Positions 8,206 through 16,510 of a stretch of 52,986 nucleotides of DNA are shown one piece after another. The translations under genes and the position numbers were made by a program. The DNA lies in the NCBI GenBank assembly GCA_018702955.1, contig JABJEK010000065.1, forward strand, positions 1 through 52,986, read 5' to 3'. Each line of letters opens with the position of its first letter. Positions within the stretch are counted from its first letter, which is position 1. This DNA is from Rhodospirillaceae bacterium (GTDB taxonomy: Bacteria; Pseudomonadota; Alphaproteobacteria; UBA6615). The notes beneath the pieces are model-generated. The model was not told where the DNA came from. It ran no database searches and was given only the letters and a program-made list of their open reading frames with translations.

Positions 8206-9983
8206 GCCTCACCCGCCGGGGCCTGTTCACCACCGATCACACGGGTCTCGGCAGAGACCTGATCCGGTGTCACCGTCGCCGGATCCGGACGGCCCGTGAG
8301 CTTGGCCATCACTTCGTCGCGGGTGCCATAGAGTTCCGTTTTGCCGTCGCGCAGAACCAGAATCTTGTCGACATGCTCCAGCATGCTCGGACGGTGGGCG
8401 ATGACCACGATCGTCACGCCACGGCGGCGCATCTCGTCGATCGTGTCGAGCAAAGCCTGCTCACCGACGCGGTCCAGGCTGGCATTCGGCTCATCGAGCA
8501 CCAGTAATGTCGGCGCACCGAACAGCGCACGTGCCAGGGCGATACGCTGGCGTTGGCCGCCGGAAAGGATACCGCCCGCCTCGCCGATCTGAGTCTCGTA
8601 GCCGTCGGGAAGCGAAAGGATCATCTCGTGGACATCCGCCAGCTTGGCCGCGGAGATGACATGGGCATCCTCGGATTCTCCCATCCGGGCGATATTCTCC
8701 TTCACCGTCCCGCCAAGCAGCTCCACGTCCTGGGGCAGGTAGCCCATATAGGTCAGGCGATCGACGTCGTTCCAGCTGGTCATCTCCACCCCGTCGAGAC
8801 GGATATGACCCGATGTCGGGGCCCAGCTACCGACCAGAAGCCGCGCCAGGGTGGTTTTCCCGGCTGCCGATGGCCCGATCAGGCCCAGGGCCTCCCCCGG
8901 TTCCAGCGAGAAGCTCACACCGTTGATGATCGGCTCCGTGCGCCCGGGCACGCCAAGCACAACGCTATCGACTGTCAGTCGGCCCTGGGGCGGCGGCAAC
9001 TCGATCCCCTCGGTCTCATGGGATATGCCAATCAACTCCTTCAGGCGCGCATAGGCGCCGCGGGCGGCCACCATGCCTTTCCATGCCCCGATCGCCTGTT
9101 CGACCGGCGCCAGCGCGCGGCCCATGATGATCGAGGACGCAATCATGGCACCCGGCGTGATTTCCTGTTGGACCGCGAGGAACGCCCCGGTCCCCAAAAC
9201 GCCAAGTTGAATGACGAAGCGCATGAATTTGGCGACCGCCGTGATGGCGCCGCCGCGACGGCTGGCGAGTGCCTGCAGGGCGATCATCCGGCCATTATCG
9301 CGGTTCCAGCGGTTAATCAGGTTCGGCAACACGCCCATGGCGGCAATCATGTCGGCATTACGGACCGCCGTTTCCGCCTGGTGGGTCGCGCGCTGCGACT
9401 GCCCGCTCGCCTGCGCCAGGGGCTCACGCGTGATCAACTCATTGGCAAGCGCCAGACCGAACAGGATGAGCGCGCCGATGGTTGCTATCCAGCCCAGGCT
9501 CGGATGCACGAAGAAGATCACGGCCAGGAAGATCGGCACCCAGGGGGCATCGAGTATCGCGAAGACGCCGGGCCCGGTCAGGAAGGTCCGGACGGTCTCC
9601 AGATCGCGCAGGCCGCGCACCGAAGGGTCGTTGGCGTGGTTCAGGGCGCTGGTGACGCTGCTGCCGAGGATCGTCCCGCCCAGCTTTCCACTCATCCAGC
9701 TCGACAGACCGATCATCACGTAGGTGCGGACACCCTCGAGGGCCGCCAGTGTCAAAAGGCTGACGATGGCGATGGCCGTGAGCACCACCAACGTGTCGAT
9801 ATTGCCGCTGCCCAACACCCGGTCGAAGACCTGCAGCATGTAGAGCGGCACGGTCAGCATCAGCATGTTGATGAAGAAGCTGAAAATGATGACGGGTGTG
9901 AAACCGCGCTTGATCGTGGAAAGCGCGTCGGCAAACAGGTCGGTTACCGGTGGCGCACCGGCGCCAGATGGTGCCTTACCCAT
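8202..9983 (-). CDS. Type I secretion ABC transporter, PrtD family
   Basis: The 593-residue protein fuses a six-helix membrane domain to an ATPase domain and powers export of C-terminal-signal proteins such as RTX proteins. The membrane domain opens with FINMLMLTVPLYMLQVFDRVL, typical of PrtD/AprD. The ATPase shows Walker A GPSAAGKTTLARL, signature LSGGQRQRIALARAL and Walker B LLVLDEPNASLD. No N-terminal C39 peptidase is present, as expected for this class. Ribosome site at the ATG is weak. It overlaps the adaptor gene by 4 bp. The only candidate substrate in the window is the large VCBS/RTX protein at 51708-52986, about 42 kb away. Confidence 0.93.
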   Translation of the reverse strand: MGKAPSGAGAPPVTDLFADALSTIKRGFTPVIIFSFFINMLMLTVPLYMLQVFDRVLGSGNIDTLVVLTAIAIVSLLTLAALEGVRTYVMIGLSSWMSGKLGGTILGSSVTSALNHANDPSVRGLRDLETVRTFLTGPGVFAILDAPWVPIFLAVIFFVHPSLGWIATIGALILFGLALANELITREPLAQASGQSQRATHQAETAVRNADMIAAMGVLPNLINRWNRDNGRMIALQALASRRGGAITAVAKFMRFVIQLGVLGTGAFLAVQQEITPGAMIASSIIMGRALAPVEQAIGAWKGMVAARGAYARLKELIGISHETEGIELPPPQGRLTVDSVVLGVPGRTEPIINGVSFSLEPGEALGLIGPSAAGKTTLARLLVGSWAPTSGHIRLDGVEMTSWNDVDRLTYMGYLPQDVELLGGTVKENIARMGESEDAHVISAAKLADVHEMILSLPDGYETQIGEAGGILSGGQRQRIALARALFGAPTLLVLDEPNASLDRVGEQALLDTIDEMRRRGVTIVVIAHRPSMLEHVDKILVLRDGKTELYGTRDEVMAKLTGRPDPATVTPDQVSAETRVIGGEQAPAGEA

Positions 9984-10192
9984 TTAGCCAAGAAGTACAG
10001 CGAGGCGCCGGTTGCTATCGGGCTCGCAAACAATGGCGGTGTGGTGGAAGTGTTGGCCGATTCCGCGGGATCGACCTGGTCGATCATCATCACGATGCCC
10101 GACGGCATGGCATGCATCGTCGCGTCAGGCGAGCATTGGGAGCCGTTGTTGCCCATCAAGGCCGGGTCGCGAATTTAGCGGAATTCCGGGCA

Positions 10193-10690
10193 TTATTGCC
10201 CCGGCAGACCGTCATAGACAATTCTGTCACCGGCGTTGATGCCGAGGCGACGGGCTGTCCCGGCATTGAGCTCGAGCACCGCGCGGGCGCGTTTGCGCGA
10301 CGAGATTGTCGTTCGGGACAGCGGGATCGTGTTTTCGGCAATGTGAACAATGCGTCCATCCGACCCGACGAACAGCATATCCAGCGGAAGATAGGTGTTG
10401 GCCATCCACATGGTCAGAACACGGTCGCGGCGATAGAGAAACAACATGCCCGCATCCGCCGCCATTTCGTTGCGAAACATCAGCCCCCGGGCCCGCTGTT
10501 CGTCGTTTGTCGCGATCTCAATTTCAAAGCTGTGTACGGCTTCCGTGGTCTCGATTTTCAGGGTTGAACGATCGAACGTGACGGCGTCCTGCGCAAGTGC
10601 CGGCGAGAACATAATGAGGCCAAACACAAGTGCAAGCATCACATTAGGACATAATTTATTTTTCTGCATATTCAAAGTTTTACTGCTCAC
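10193..10690 (-). CDS. DUF192 family periplasmic protein
   Basis: The protein (165 residues from GTG 10690, or 158 from ATG 10669, MQKNK) has a hydrophobic signal segment ending FSPALAQ, then a DUF192 domain with RARGLMFRNEM, AGMLFLYRRDRVLTMWMANT and PLDMLFVGSDGRIV, the standard landmarks. The biochemical role of DUF192 is not established. The unusually AT-rich region around its start has no clear ribosome site, so the start is open. It follows the deacetylase gene by 2 bp on the same strand and is probably cotranscribed with it. Confidence 0.88.
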   Translation of the reverse strand: MSSKTLNMQKNKLCPNVMLALVFGLIMFSPALAQDAVTFDRSTLKIETTEAVHSFEIEIATNDEQRARGLMFRNEMAADAGMLFLYRRDRVLTMWMANTYLPLDMLFVGSDGRIVHIAENTIPLSRTTISSRKRARAVLELNAGTARRLGINAGDRIVYDGLPGQ

Positions 10691-10692
10691 TT

Positions 10693-11859
10693 TTAATTTT
10701 TAAGATGCATATTATGCGCCCGCTCCACCAGCGCCTGAACAGGCGCGCGGACGGCGCCTTCTCCGGGCAAATCTGCGATTGTTTCAAACCAATGCGTGGG
10801 TGGATTTCGACCACCCGAACGGTTCCATTCAAGACTCCTCAATACCGATCGCGCGGCATCCGTCAGACCGTCCGGAACGGGGTAGCCATTCAGCATGGCC
10901 CACACACCCGACCAACACCGCGCGACGCTCCAGGGATTATACCCGCCGCCGCCGGTGACGAGCATCCGCGGCGCCAGGTCGGCCACCCGCTTGACGGCGC
11001 GCCAGATGGCTCCGTTGCTCAACTCCATGCGGCTCAACGGGTCATCCGCCAGCGCATCCGCACCACATTGCAAAACCAGCACATCGGCACCGTAACTTTG
11101 GCCGATTGGCATCACGATTTCCTCGATGATCAACTCGAACTCGGAATCACGCAATCCGCGTGGCACCGGGATATTGCAGGCAGTCCCACCCTCATGGTCA
11201 TCCAGACCGCCGGTAAAGGGCCACCGGCGCTCCTCGTGAATTGACAGGGTGAACACGCCCGGATCACCGGCGAATGCGTCCTGAACGCCGTCGCCATGAT
11301 GCGCATCAAAATCCAGATAGAGAATTCGCTTGAACCCGAGGTCCTTGAGGCGCAGCAAACCCAGCGCCAAATCATTGAAATAGCAGAATCCACTCGCCCG
11401 GTCGGGCCTGCCGTGATGGGTCCCGCCGGCCGGGCTGTACACGACCCCTGAATCGACCGAACCGAGCAGTTCCACCCCTGCAAGCACCGCCCCGGCCGAC
11501 GTCGCCGGGCGGCTGTACATGGTGTCGTGGATCGGGTTCTCGAGGCGCCCCAGATTGTAGCGCTCACGATCCGTAGCCGATAATTCGAGCGACCGCTCGC
11601 CGCGGCGCAACGCATGCAGGTAATCCGGATCATGGAACCGCACGATCTCGGCCGGGCTTGCTGCGGCACTCTCGATATAGGCATTGTCCGGTAACCAGCC
11701 CATCGCCCGGCAAAGATCGATGGTCGCGGGCACGCGAGGCACGGAAAGCGGGTGTTTCGGGCCAAAATTGGATCGCCGGTATATCTCATTGCCGATAAAC
11801 AGCGGCCACGCGAGCTTGCGAAAGGGTTCCGGGGAACGGGCGCGCGCGGTTTGGCTCAT
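10693..11859 (-). CDS. Histone deacetylase family protein (AcuC/class II-like)
   Basis: The 388-residue protein belongs to the zinc-dependent arginase/deacetylase fold. Visible landmarks are GTHHGRP, YLDFDAHHGDGVQDAF with the His-His-X-Asp metal/catalytic set, LSIHEERRWPF, LQCGADAL and TGGGGYN near the C-terminus. Bacterial members remove acyl groups from lysines or polyamines, or act in acetoin use as AcuC; the substrate here is unknown. Start ATG 11859 gives the full N-terminus. It is divergent from the thiamin transporter, with the riboswitch in the gap. Confidence 0.9.
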   Translation of the reverse strand: MSQTARARSPEPFRKLAWPLFIGNEIYRRSNFGPKHPLSVPRVPATIDLCRAMGWLPDNAYIESAAASPAEIVRFHDPDYLHALRRGERSLELSATDRERYNLGRLENPIHDTMYSRPATSAGAVLAGVELLGSVDSGVVYSPAGGTHHGRPDRASGFCYFNDLALGLLRLKDLGFKRILYLDFDAHHGDGVQDAFAGDPGVFTLSIHEERRWPFTGGLDDHEGGTACNIPVPRGLRDSEFELIIEEIVMPIGQSYGADVLVLQCGADALADDPLSRMELSNGAIWRAVKRVADLAPRMLVTGGGGYNPWSVARCWSGVWAMLNGYPVPDGLTDAARSVLRSLEWNRSGGRNPPTHWFETIADLPGEGAVRAPVQALVERAHNMHLKN

Positions 11860-11941
11860 GTGATTTCCCTACCTTGGCCCGGCGCAATTGGCAATCGCGG
11901 GCGTTGACCTTTCGCGCGTGCACACATCATATTGAACTTCA

Positions 11942-12032
11942 CCACATGGGGAGCCATTGCGGCTGAGAGGTCTCGCATCGTGCGGGACGACCCTTGGAAC
12001 CTGATCCGGTTAACACCGGCGGAGGGACGTGG
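11942..12032 (+). promoter_or_regulatory. TPP (THI-box) riboswitch with the start codon inside P1
   Basis: The conserved pyrimidine-binding segment GGCTGAGAGG (11961-11970), ACCCTTGGAACCTGAT and the pyrophosphate-side segment GGTTAACACCGGCGGAGGGA identify a thiamin pyrophosphate aptamer. The closing P1 stem can form between CCACAT (11942-11947) and ACGTGG (12027-12032), five of six pairs, and that 3' strand contains the GTG start codon of thiZ (12029-12031), just after the purine-rich GGAGGGA. TPP binding should therefore directly block translation start. No terminator is seen downstream, which supports translational control. Confidence 0.93.
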
Positions 12033-12820
12033 AATTGACCGATACCGAACCGAACAGTCCCCCATCTGCAGAAATGCTCGGCCTCGACGTGCGCAACGCC
12101 CGGCTCGCCTGGGATGAGGCGGTCTTGCTGGATGATTTTTCGTTCTCGGCGCCCGCTGGTTCGTGGACATGCCTGCTGGGGGAAAGCGGCGTCGGGAAAT
12201 CAACTCTTCTGCGCACCATCGCCGGACTCATCGAACCCGTCTCACCGACCGAAATCCGGGCACATGACGGCACTGCATTGCACGCACGGGTGGCGTATAT
12301 GGCGCAACAGGACCTGCTGCTGCCATGGCTCAGTGCGATCGAGAATGTGGCGCTGGGTGCACGTTTGCGCGGCGAACGGGCCGATCGAGAACGCGCCCTC
12401 AATATCCTCGCCCGCGCCGGCGTCGCCGACCGCGCGAACGCGTTGCCGTCGGAACTATCGGGTGGCGAGCGCCAGCGCGTCGCCCTGGCGCGCACCCTGA
12501 TGGAAGAACGCCCCATCGTGCTCATGGACGAGCCCTTCTCGGCACTGGATGCCATCACGCGTACGCGCCTGCAGGACCTTGCGGTGGACCTTCTCGACAA
12601 CCGCACGGTGTTGATGGTGACCCATGATCCGTTCGAGGCCCTGCGCCTGGCCGACACCATCTTCATCCTGAGCGACGGTGCCCAACCCGGCCGCGCGGCC
12701 ATCGTTCCCCCCGGGGCGACGCCGCGTGATCCCACGGACCCGGCATTGCGGGAGTCACACCAGACGATCATGCAACGCCTGAGCAATGGCGCCGCGCGTG
12801 CTTCCGGAGACATGGCGTGA
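12029..12820 (+). CDS. thiZ: ABC transporter ATPase for thiamin precursor uptake (ThiZ)
   Basis: The 263-residue ATPase energises import of a thiamin pyrimidine precursor. It has Walker A LGESGVGKSTLLR, Q-loop MAQQDLLLPW, signature LSGGERQRVALART and Walker B IVLMDEPFSALD, in the pattern of nitrate/sulfonate/taurine/ThiZ ATPases. The THI-box directly before it and the ThiY-type binding protein two genes later fix the pathway. The GTG start at 12029 lies within riboswitch P1, with only 3-7 bases to the purine-rich site; an ATG at 12074 is an alternative. The stop overlaps thiX by 4 bp. Confidence 0.9.
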   Translation: MELTDTEPNSPPSAEMLGLDVRNARLAWDEAVLLDDFSFSAPAGSWTCLLGESGVGKSTLLRTIAGLIEPVSPTEIRAHDGTALHARVAYMAQQDLLLPWLSAIENVALGARLRGERADRERALNILARAGVADRANALPSELSGGERQRVALARTLMEERPIVLMDEPFSALDAITRTRLQDLAVDLLDNRTVLMVTHDPFEALRLADTIFILSDGAQPGRAAIVPPGATPRDPTDPALRESHQTIMQRLSNGAARASGDMA

Positions 12821-13575
12821 GGTTTATCCGTCCGATTATCGTATTCCTGGGCATTCTGGCGATCTGGCAGGCCATCGTCAGCGGGCTGGAGATCGCGCCG
12901 TTCATCCTGCCCGGGCCGCTCGCGGTGATCGACGTGGCCATCGAACGCGCCGACATCCTCGCCAGCAATGCGCTGGTGACCCTGAGTGAAATCCTTCTGG
13001 GTCTCCTGTTCGGCACGCTCCTGGGCACGCTCAGCGCGCTTGTGATGGCCTATTTCCGGCGCGCCCGTGCCTGGGTCCTGCCCGTCCTCGTGGTGTCCCA
13101 AGCGGTGCCCGTATTCGCCCTCGCGCCGGTGCTTGTGTTGTGGTTCGGCTACGGGATCGCCCCCAAGGTCGCGATGGCGACGCTGATCATCTATTTCCCG
13201 GTCACGGCGGCCTTCTATGATGGCCTTCGGCGCACCGAGCCCGGATGGGTCGATCTGGCCCGGACCATGGGGGCATCGAAGGCCGCGATCCTGCGGCAAA
13301 TACGCATTCCCGCGGCATTGCCCGCCTTTGCGTCGGGCCTGCGTGTCGCCGCGGCCGTGGCCCCCATCGGGGCGGTGGTCGGCGAATGGGTCGGCTCCTC
13401 GGCCGGGCTCGGCTACTACATGCTGCTGATGAACGGCCGGGTCCAGACCGATGCCATGTTCGCCGCCCTTCTCGTCCTCGCGCTGCTGGCCGTCACGATC
13501 TACTTCCTCATCGATGCGGGTCTGCGTCGGCTGGTCTCCTGGCAAACCGACATGGACCCCGCATCCCAAAACTAG
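12817..13575 (+). CDS. thiX: ABC transporter permease for thiamin precursor (ThiX)
   Basis: The 252-residue permease has about six membrane helices and a BPD_transp_1 domain; the EAA-type cytoplasmic loop that contacts the ATPase is visible as DLARTMGASKAAILRQIRIPAALP. It belongs to the SsuC/TauC/ThiX branch. The GTG start overlaps the thiZ stop in a GTGA, so the genes are coupled. It works with ThiZ and the ThiY receptor encoded next. Confidence 0.9.
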   Translation: MRFIRPIIVFLGILAIWQAIVSGLEIAPFILPGPLAVIDVAIERADILASNALVTLSEILLGLLFGTLLGTLSALVMAYFRRARAWVLPVLVVSQAVPVFALAPVLVLWFGYGIAPKVAMATLIIYFPVTAAFYDGLRRTEPGWVDLARTMGASKAAILRQIRIPAALPAFASGLRVAAAVAPIGAVVGEWVGSSAGLGYYMLLMNGRVQTDAMFAALLVLALLAVTIYFLIDAGLRRLVSWQTDMDPASQN

Positions 13576-13606
13576 TTTCACCAACTCACGGAAAACACGA
13601 AAAACC

Positions 13607-14557
13607 ATGAAACGCCTACTTTCGATCACGCTTTTCGCCCTCTTCGCCACCATGACGGCCATCACCGCGCCCGCCACAGCCGCCGACAAGGTCACGGTCA
13701 TGCTCGACTGGTTCGTCAATCCAGACCACGGGCCGCTTTTTGTCGCGCTGGAGCGCGGCGAGTTCGAGAAACGCGGGCTGGAGGTCGAGCTGATCGCCCC
13801 CGCCGACCCCAATGACCCGCCCAAGCTGGTCGCGGCCGGGCGCGCCGACCTGGCGATCTCCTACCAGCCCCAACTCCACCTGCAGGTCGCCCAGGGCCTG
13901 CCCCTGACGCGGATCGGCACCCTGGTCGCCACGCCGCTCGCCTCGCTGGTGGTCCTGGCGGATGGCCCGATCACGTCGATCGCGGACCTGAAGGGTCGCA
14001 AGGTCGGGTTTTCCGTGGGTGGTTTCGAAGACGCGCTGCTCGGCGCGATGCTTGCCAAACACGGCCTCTCGCTCGACGATGTGGAACTGGTGAACGTCAA
14101 CTTCTCCCTGTCGCCGTCCCTGATGAGCGGCCAGGTGGATGCGGTGATCGGCGCCTACCGGAACTTCGAGCTCAACCAGATGGACATCGTCGGTCGCCCG
14201 GGACGGGCCTTCTTCCTCGAGGAGGAAGGCGTGCCCGCCTATGACGAACTGATCATCGTCGCCAAGAACGACCGCCTGTCCGAGCCCGCATTCGCGGCGT
14301 TCCTGGACGCCATCGAGGCCGCCACCCAGTTCATGATCAACCGGCCGGACGAGGCCTGGGAATTGTTCATCAAGGGTCGCAAGGATCTGGACGACGAGCT
14401 GAACCGCCGGGCCTGGCGCGACACGCTGCCGCGATTTGCGTTGCGGCCGGCAGCCCTGGACCAGGGTCGCTACGATCGTTTTGCGGAATTTCTGAAGGGA
14501 CGTGGCCTGATCGAGACCATCCCGCCGGTCGAGAGTTACGCCGTGGAACTGCGCTAG
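13607..14557 (+). CDS. thiY: Thiamin precursor-binding protein, NMT1/THI5-like (ThiY)
   Basis: The 316-residue periplasmic receptor has a signal peptide (MKRLLSITLFALFA to about residue 25) and an NMT1/THI5-like domain that starts with VTVMLDWFVNPDHGPLFVA, the usual ThiY opening; ThiY proteins bind formylaminopyrimidine-type thiamin precursors. Start 13607 is chosen because the signal peptide begins there; the frame is open further upstream but overlaps thiX. It lies 31 bp after thiX and completes the ZXY operon. The exact ligand is inferred from family and riboswitch. Confidence 0.9.
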   Translation: MKRLLSITLFALFATMTAITAPATAADKVTVMLDWFVNPDHGPLFVALERGEFEKRGLEVELIAPADPNDPPKLVAAGRADLAISYQPQLHLQVAQGLPLTRIGTLVATPLASLVVLADGPITSIADLKGRKVGFSVGGFEDALLGAMLAKHGLSLDDVELVNVNFSLSPSLMSGQVDAVIGAYRNFELNQMDIVGRPGRAFFLEEEGVPAYDELIIVAKNDRLSEPAFAAFLDAIEAATQFMINRPDEAWELFIKGRKDLDDELNRRAWRDTLPRFALRPAALDQGRYDRFAEFLKGRGLIETIPPVESYAVELR

Positions 14558-14573
14558 ACGCGGCGTAACCGGG

Positions 14574-16454
14574 CTATTTCGCCGGAGCGGGAATGAAGAC
14601 GCCGTCGGCCATGTCGGAGGCTGTTTCTTCTTCACGTAGCGCTGCCGCCTGCTGGCGCCGCCACAATTCGGCATAAGCGCCGTCCTGGGCCAGCAGGTCG
14701 TCGTGGCGGCCACGTTCGATGATGATCCCGTCATCGAGCACGATGATCTCGTCCGCGTTGACCACGGTCGAGAGCCGGTGGGCAATGACCAGCGCCGTGC
14801 GATCCGCGGATACCTGCTCGAGGGCCGCCTGGATTTCCCGCTCGGTGTGGGTATCCAGCGCCGACGTCGCCTCATCGAACAGCAGGATCTTCGGGCTTTT
14901 CAGGATCGTTCGCGCGATCGCGACGCGTTGCTTCTCACCGCCAGAGAGCTTGAGGCCACGCTCGCCCACGCGCGTGTTGTAGCCGTCGGGCAGGCTCATC
15001 ACGAAATCATGGACCTGTGCGAGCCGTGCGGCATCCTCGACCTCTGCCGGGCTGGCCGACGGACGGCCATACTGGATATTGTAGAAGACGGAATCGTTGA
15101 ACAGCACCGTGTCCTGGGGGACGATCCCGATCGCGGCCCGCAGGCTCTGCTGGGTCACCGCGCGGATATCCTGGCCATCGATGCTGATCGCGCCGTCGTC
15201 GACATCGTAGAAGCGGAACAACAGCCGCGAGATGGTCGATTTGCCCGCCCCCGACGCGCCGACGATGGCCACGGTGCTGCCGGCGGGCACCTCGAAACTC
15301 ACGTCCTTGAGGACAGACCGCCGCGGGTCATAACGAAACGAGACATGCTCGAAACGGACCACCCCGTCATCGACGACGAGCGGTCGCGCGTCGGGCGCAT
15401 CCTCGATCTCGCGGTTCTCCTCCAGCAAGCCGAACATCTGCTCCATGTCCACCAGAGACTGCTTGATCTCCCGGTAAACAAAGCCAAGAAAATTAAGGGG
15501 TTGGAATAATTGCATCATGTAGAGATTGACGGCCGTAAACGCGCCGATGGTCATCGCACCATCGGCCACGCGGAACCCCGAAAGGACCAACAGGATCGTC
15601 ATGCCGAGCGCCATGATCAGCCCCTGCCCCACGTTGAGCAGCGACAGGGTTGTCAGGCTTTTGACCGCCGCGGCCTCATACCGCTGCATGGAGCTGTCGT
15701 AGCGAGACGCCTCATGCTCTTCATTGCCGAAATACTTGACCGTTTCGAAGTTCAACAGGCTGTCGATCGCCTTGGTGTTCGCTTCGCTGTCGCTGTCGTT
15801 CATGGCGCGGCGGTACTTCAGGCGCCACTCGGTGAATGACAGGGTGAAGATGATGTAGATCACCACCGTCACAAAGGTGATCGCGCTGAAGATAAACCCG
15901 AACAGCGACCACAGGATGCCGCACACCAGGCCGATTTCGACCATGGTCGGCAGGATATTGAACAACATGAACCGCAGCAGGAAATCGATGCCCTTGATGC
16001 CGCGTTCGATGGCGCGGCTGAGGCCGCCAGTCTGGCGGTCCATGTGAAAGCGCAGCGCCAGAGCATGCAGATGCTTGAATATCCGCAGCGCGATGGACCG
16101 AATGGCGCGCTGCCCCACCTTGGCGAACACGAAATCGCGCAACTCCGCAAAGGCCTGCTGGCCGACCCTGAGCAGGCCGTAGCCGATCAGCAGCGAGATC
16201 GGCACCGCGATGGCGGCACCCGTGGCGTCCGCTTCCAGTGCGTCCACCGCCTTACCGAAGACAGCCGGCACCGCGACAGTGGCCACCTTGGCCGCCACCA
16301 GCAGCACCATGGCGATCGTCACCCGGACCCGCATCTCGAGTTGGCCCTTGGGCCACATGTAGGGTGCCAACGCGCGGATCGCGCGCAGTTCGGCCCCCGA
16401 ACGGCGCTCAGGTGCTTGAATTACAGGTTCTGATGTTCGTCTGTGGCCTGACAT
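14574..16454 (-). CDS. Atm1-type ABC exporter (fused membrane and ATPase domains)
   Basis: The 626-residue half-transporter has six membrane helices (about 45-330) and an ATPase with Walker A GASGAGKSTISRLLFRFYD, signature LSGGEKQRVAIART and Walker B ILLFDEATSALD. The segment HMDRQTGGLSRAIERGIKGI and FGNEEHEASRYD are typical of the Atm1/HMT1 group, whose bacterial members export glutathione-linked metals or sulfur species. Related alphaproteobacterial proteins protect against heavy metals. It is convergent with thiY and stands alone. Confidence 0.9.
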   Translation of the reverse strand: MSGHRRTSEPVIQAPERRSGAELRAIRALAPYMWPKGQLEMRVRVTIAMVLLVAAKVATVAVPAVFGKAVDALEADATGAAIAVPISLLIGYGLLRVGQQAFAELRDFVFAKVGQRAIRSIALRIFKHLHALALRFHMDRQTGGLSRAIERGIKGIDFLLRFMLFNILPTMVEIGLVCGILWSLFGFIFSAITFVTVVIYIIFTLSFTEWRLKYRRAMNDSDSEANTKAIDSLLNFETVKYFGNEEHEASRYDSSMQRYEAAAVKSLTTLSLLNVGQGLIMALGMTILLVLSGFRVADGAMTIGAFTAVNLYMMQLFQPLNFLGFVYREIKQSLVDMEQMFGLLEENREIEDAPDARPLVVDDGVVRFEHVSFRYDPRRSVLKDVSFEVPAGSTVAIVGASGAGKSTISRLLFRFYDVDDGAISIDGQDIRAVTQQSLRAAIGIVPQDTVLFNDSVFYNIQYGRPSASPAEVEDAARLAQVHDFVMSLPDGYNTRVGERGLKLSGGEKQRVAIARTILKSPKILLFDEATSALDTHTEREIQAALEQVSADRTALVIAHRLSTVVNADEIIVLDDGIIIERGRHDDLLAQDGAYAELWRRQQAAALREEETASDMADGVFIPAPAK

Positions 16455-16510
16455 GAGGCGATGATTTAAGCCTAGAACGCTCCGAAGGCCAGATCGGCGG
16501 CACTTTTAGT

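Noticed and set aside
9944..10159. 71-codon minus-strand frame from TTG/ATG overlapping the exporter start, with a short hydrophobic stretch
   Set aside because: No ribosome site, overlaps the exporter gene by 40 bp and has no family look. It could be a small membrane protein, but the evidence is too weak to call.
8553..10178. 541-codon plus-strand frame opposite the type I exporter
   Set aside because: Shadow frame of GC-rich coding DNA on the opposite strand of a clearly recognised ABC exporter; composition is rich in His, Arg, Gln and Asp as typical of such shadows.
10193..10215. GC hairpin around the DUF192 stop codon as a terminator
   Set aside because: Arms CCGGG/CCCGG pair, but there is no T tract on the minus strand and the stem contains the stop region, so it is not a convincing terminator.
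12010..13824. 604-codon minus-strand frame opposite thiZ and thiX
   Set aside because: Opposite strand of recognised ABC genes and riboswitch-controlled operon; low-complexity Arg/Ser/Gly composition with no family features.
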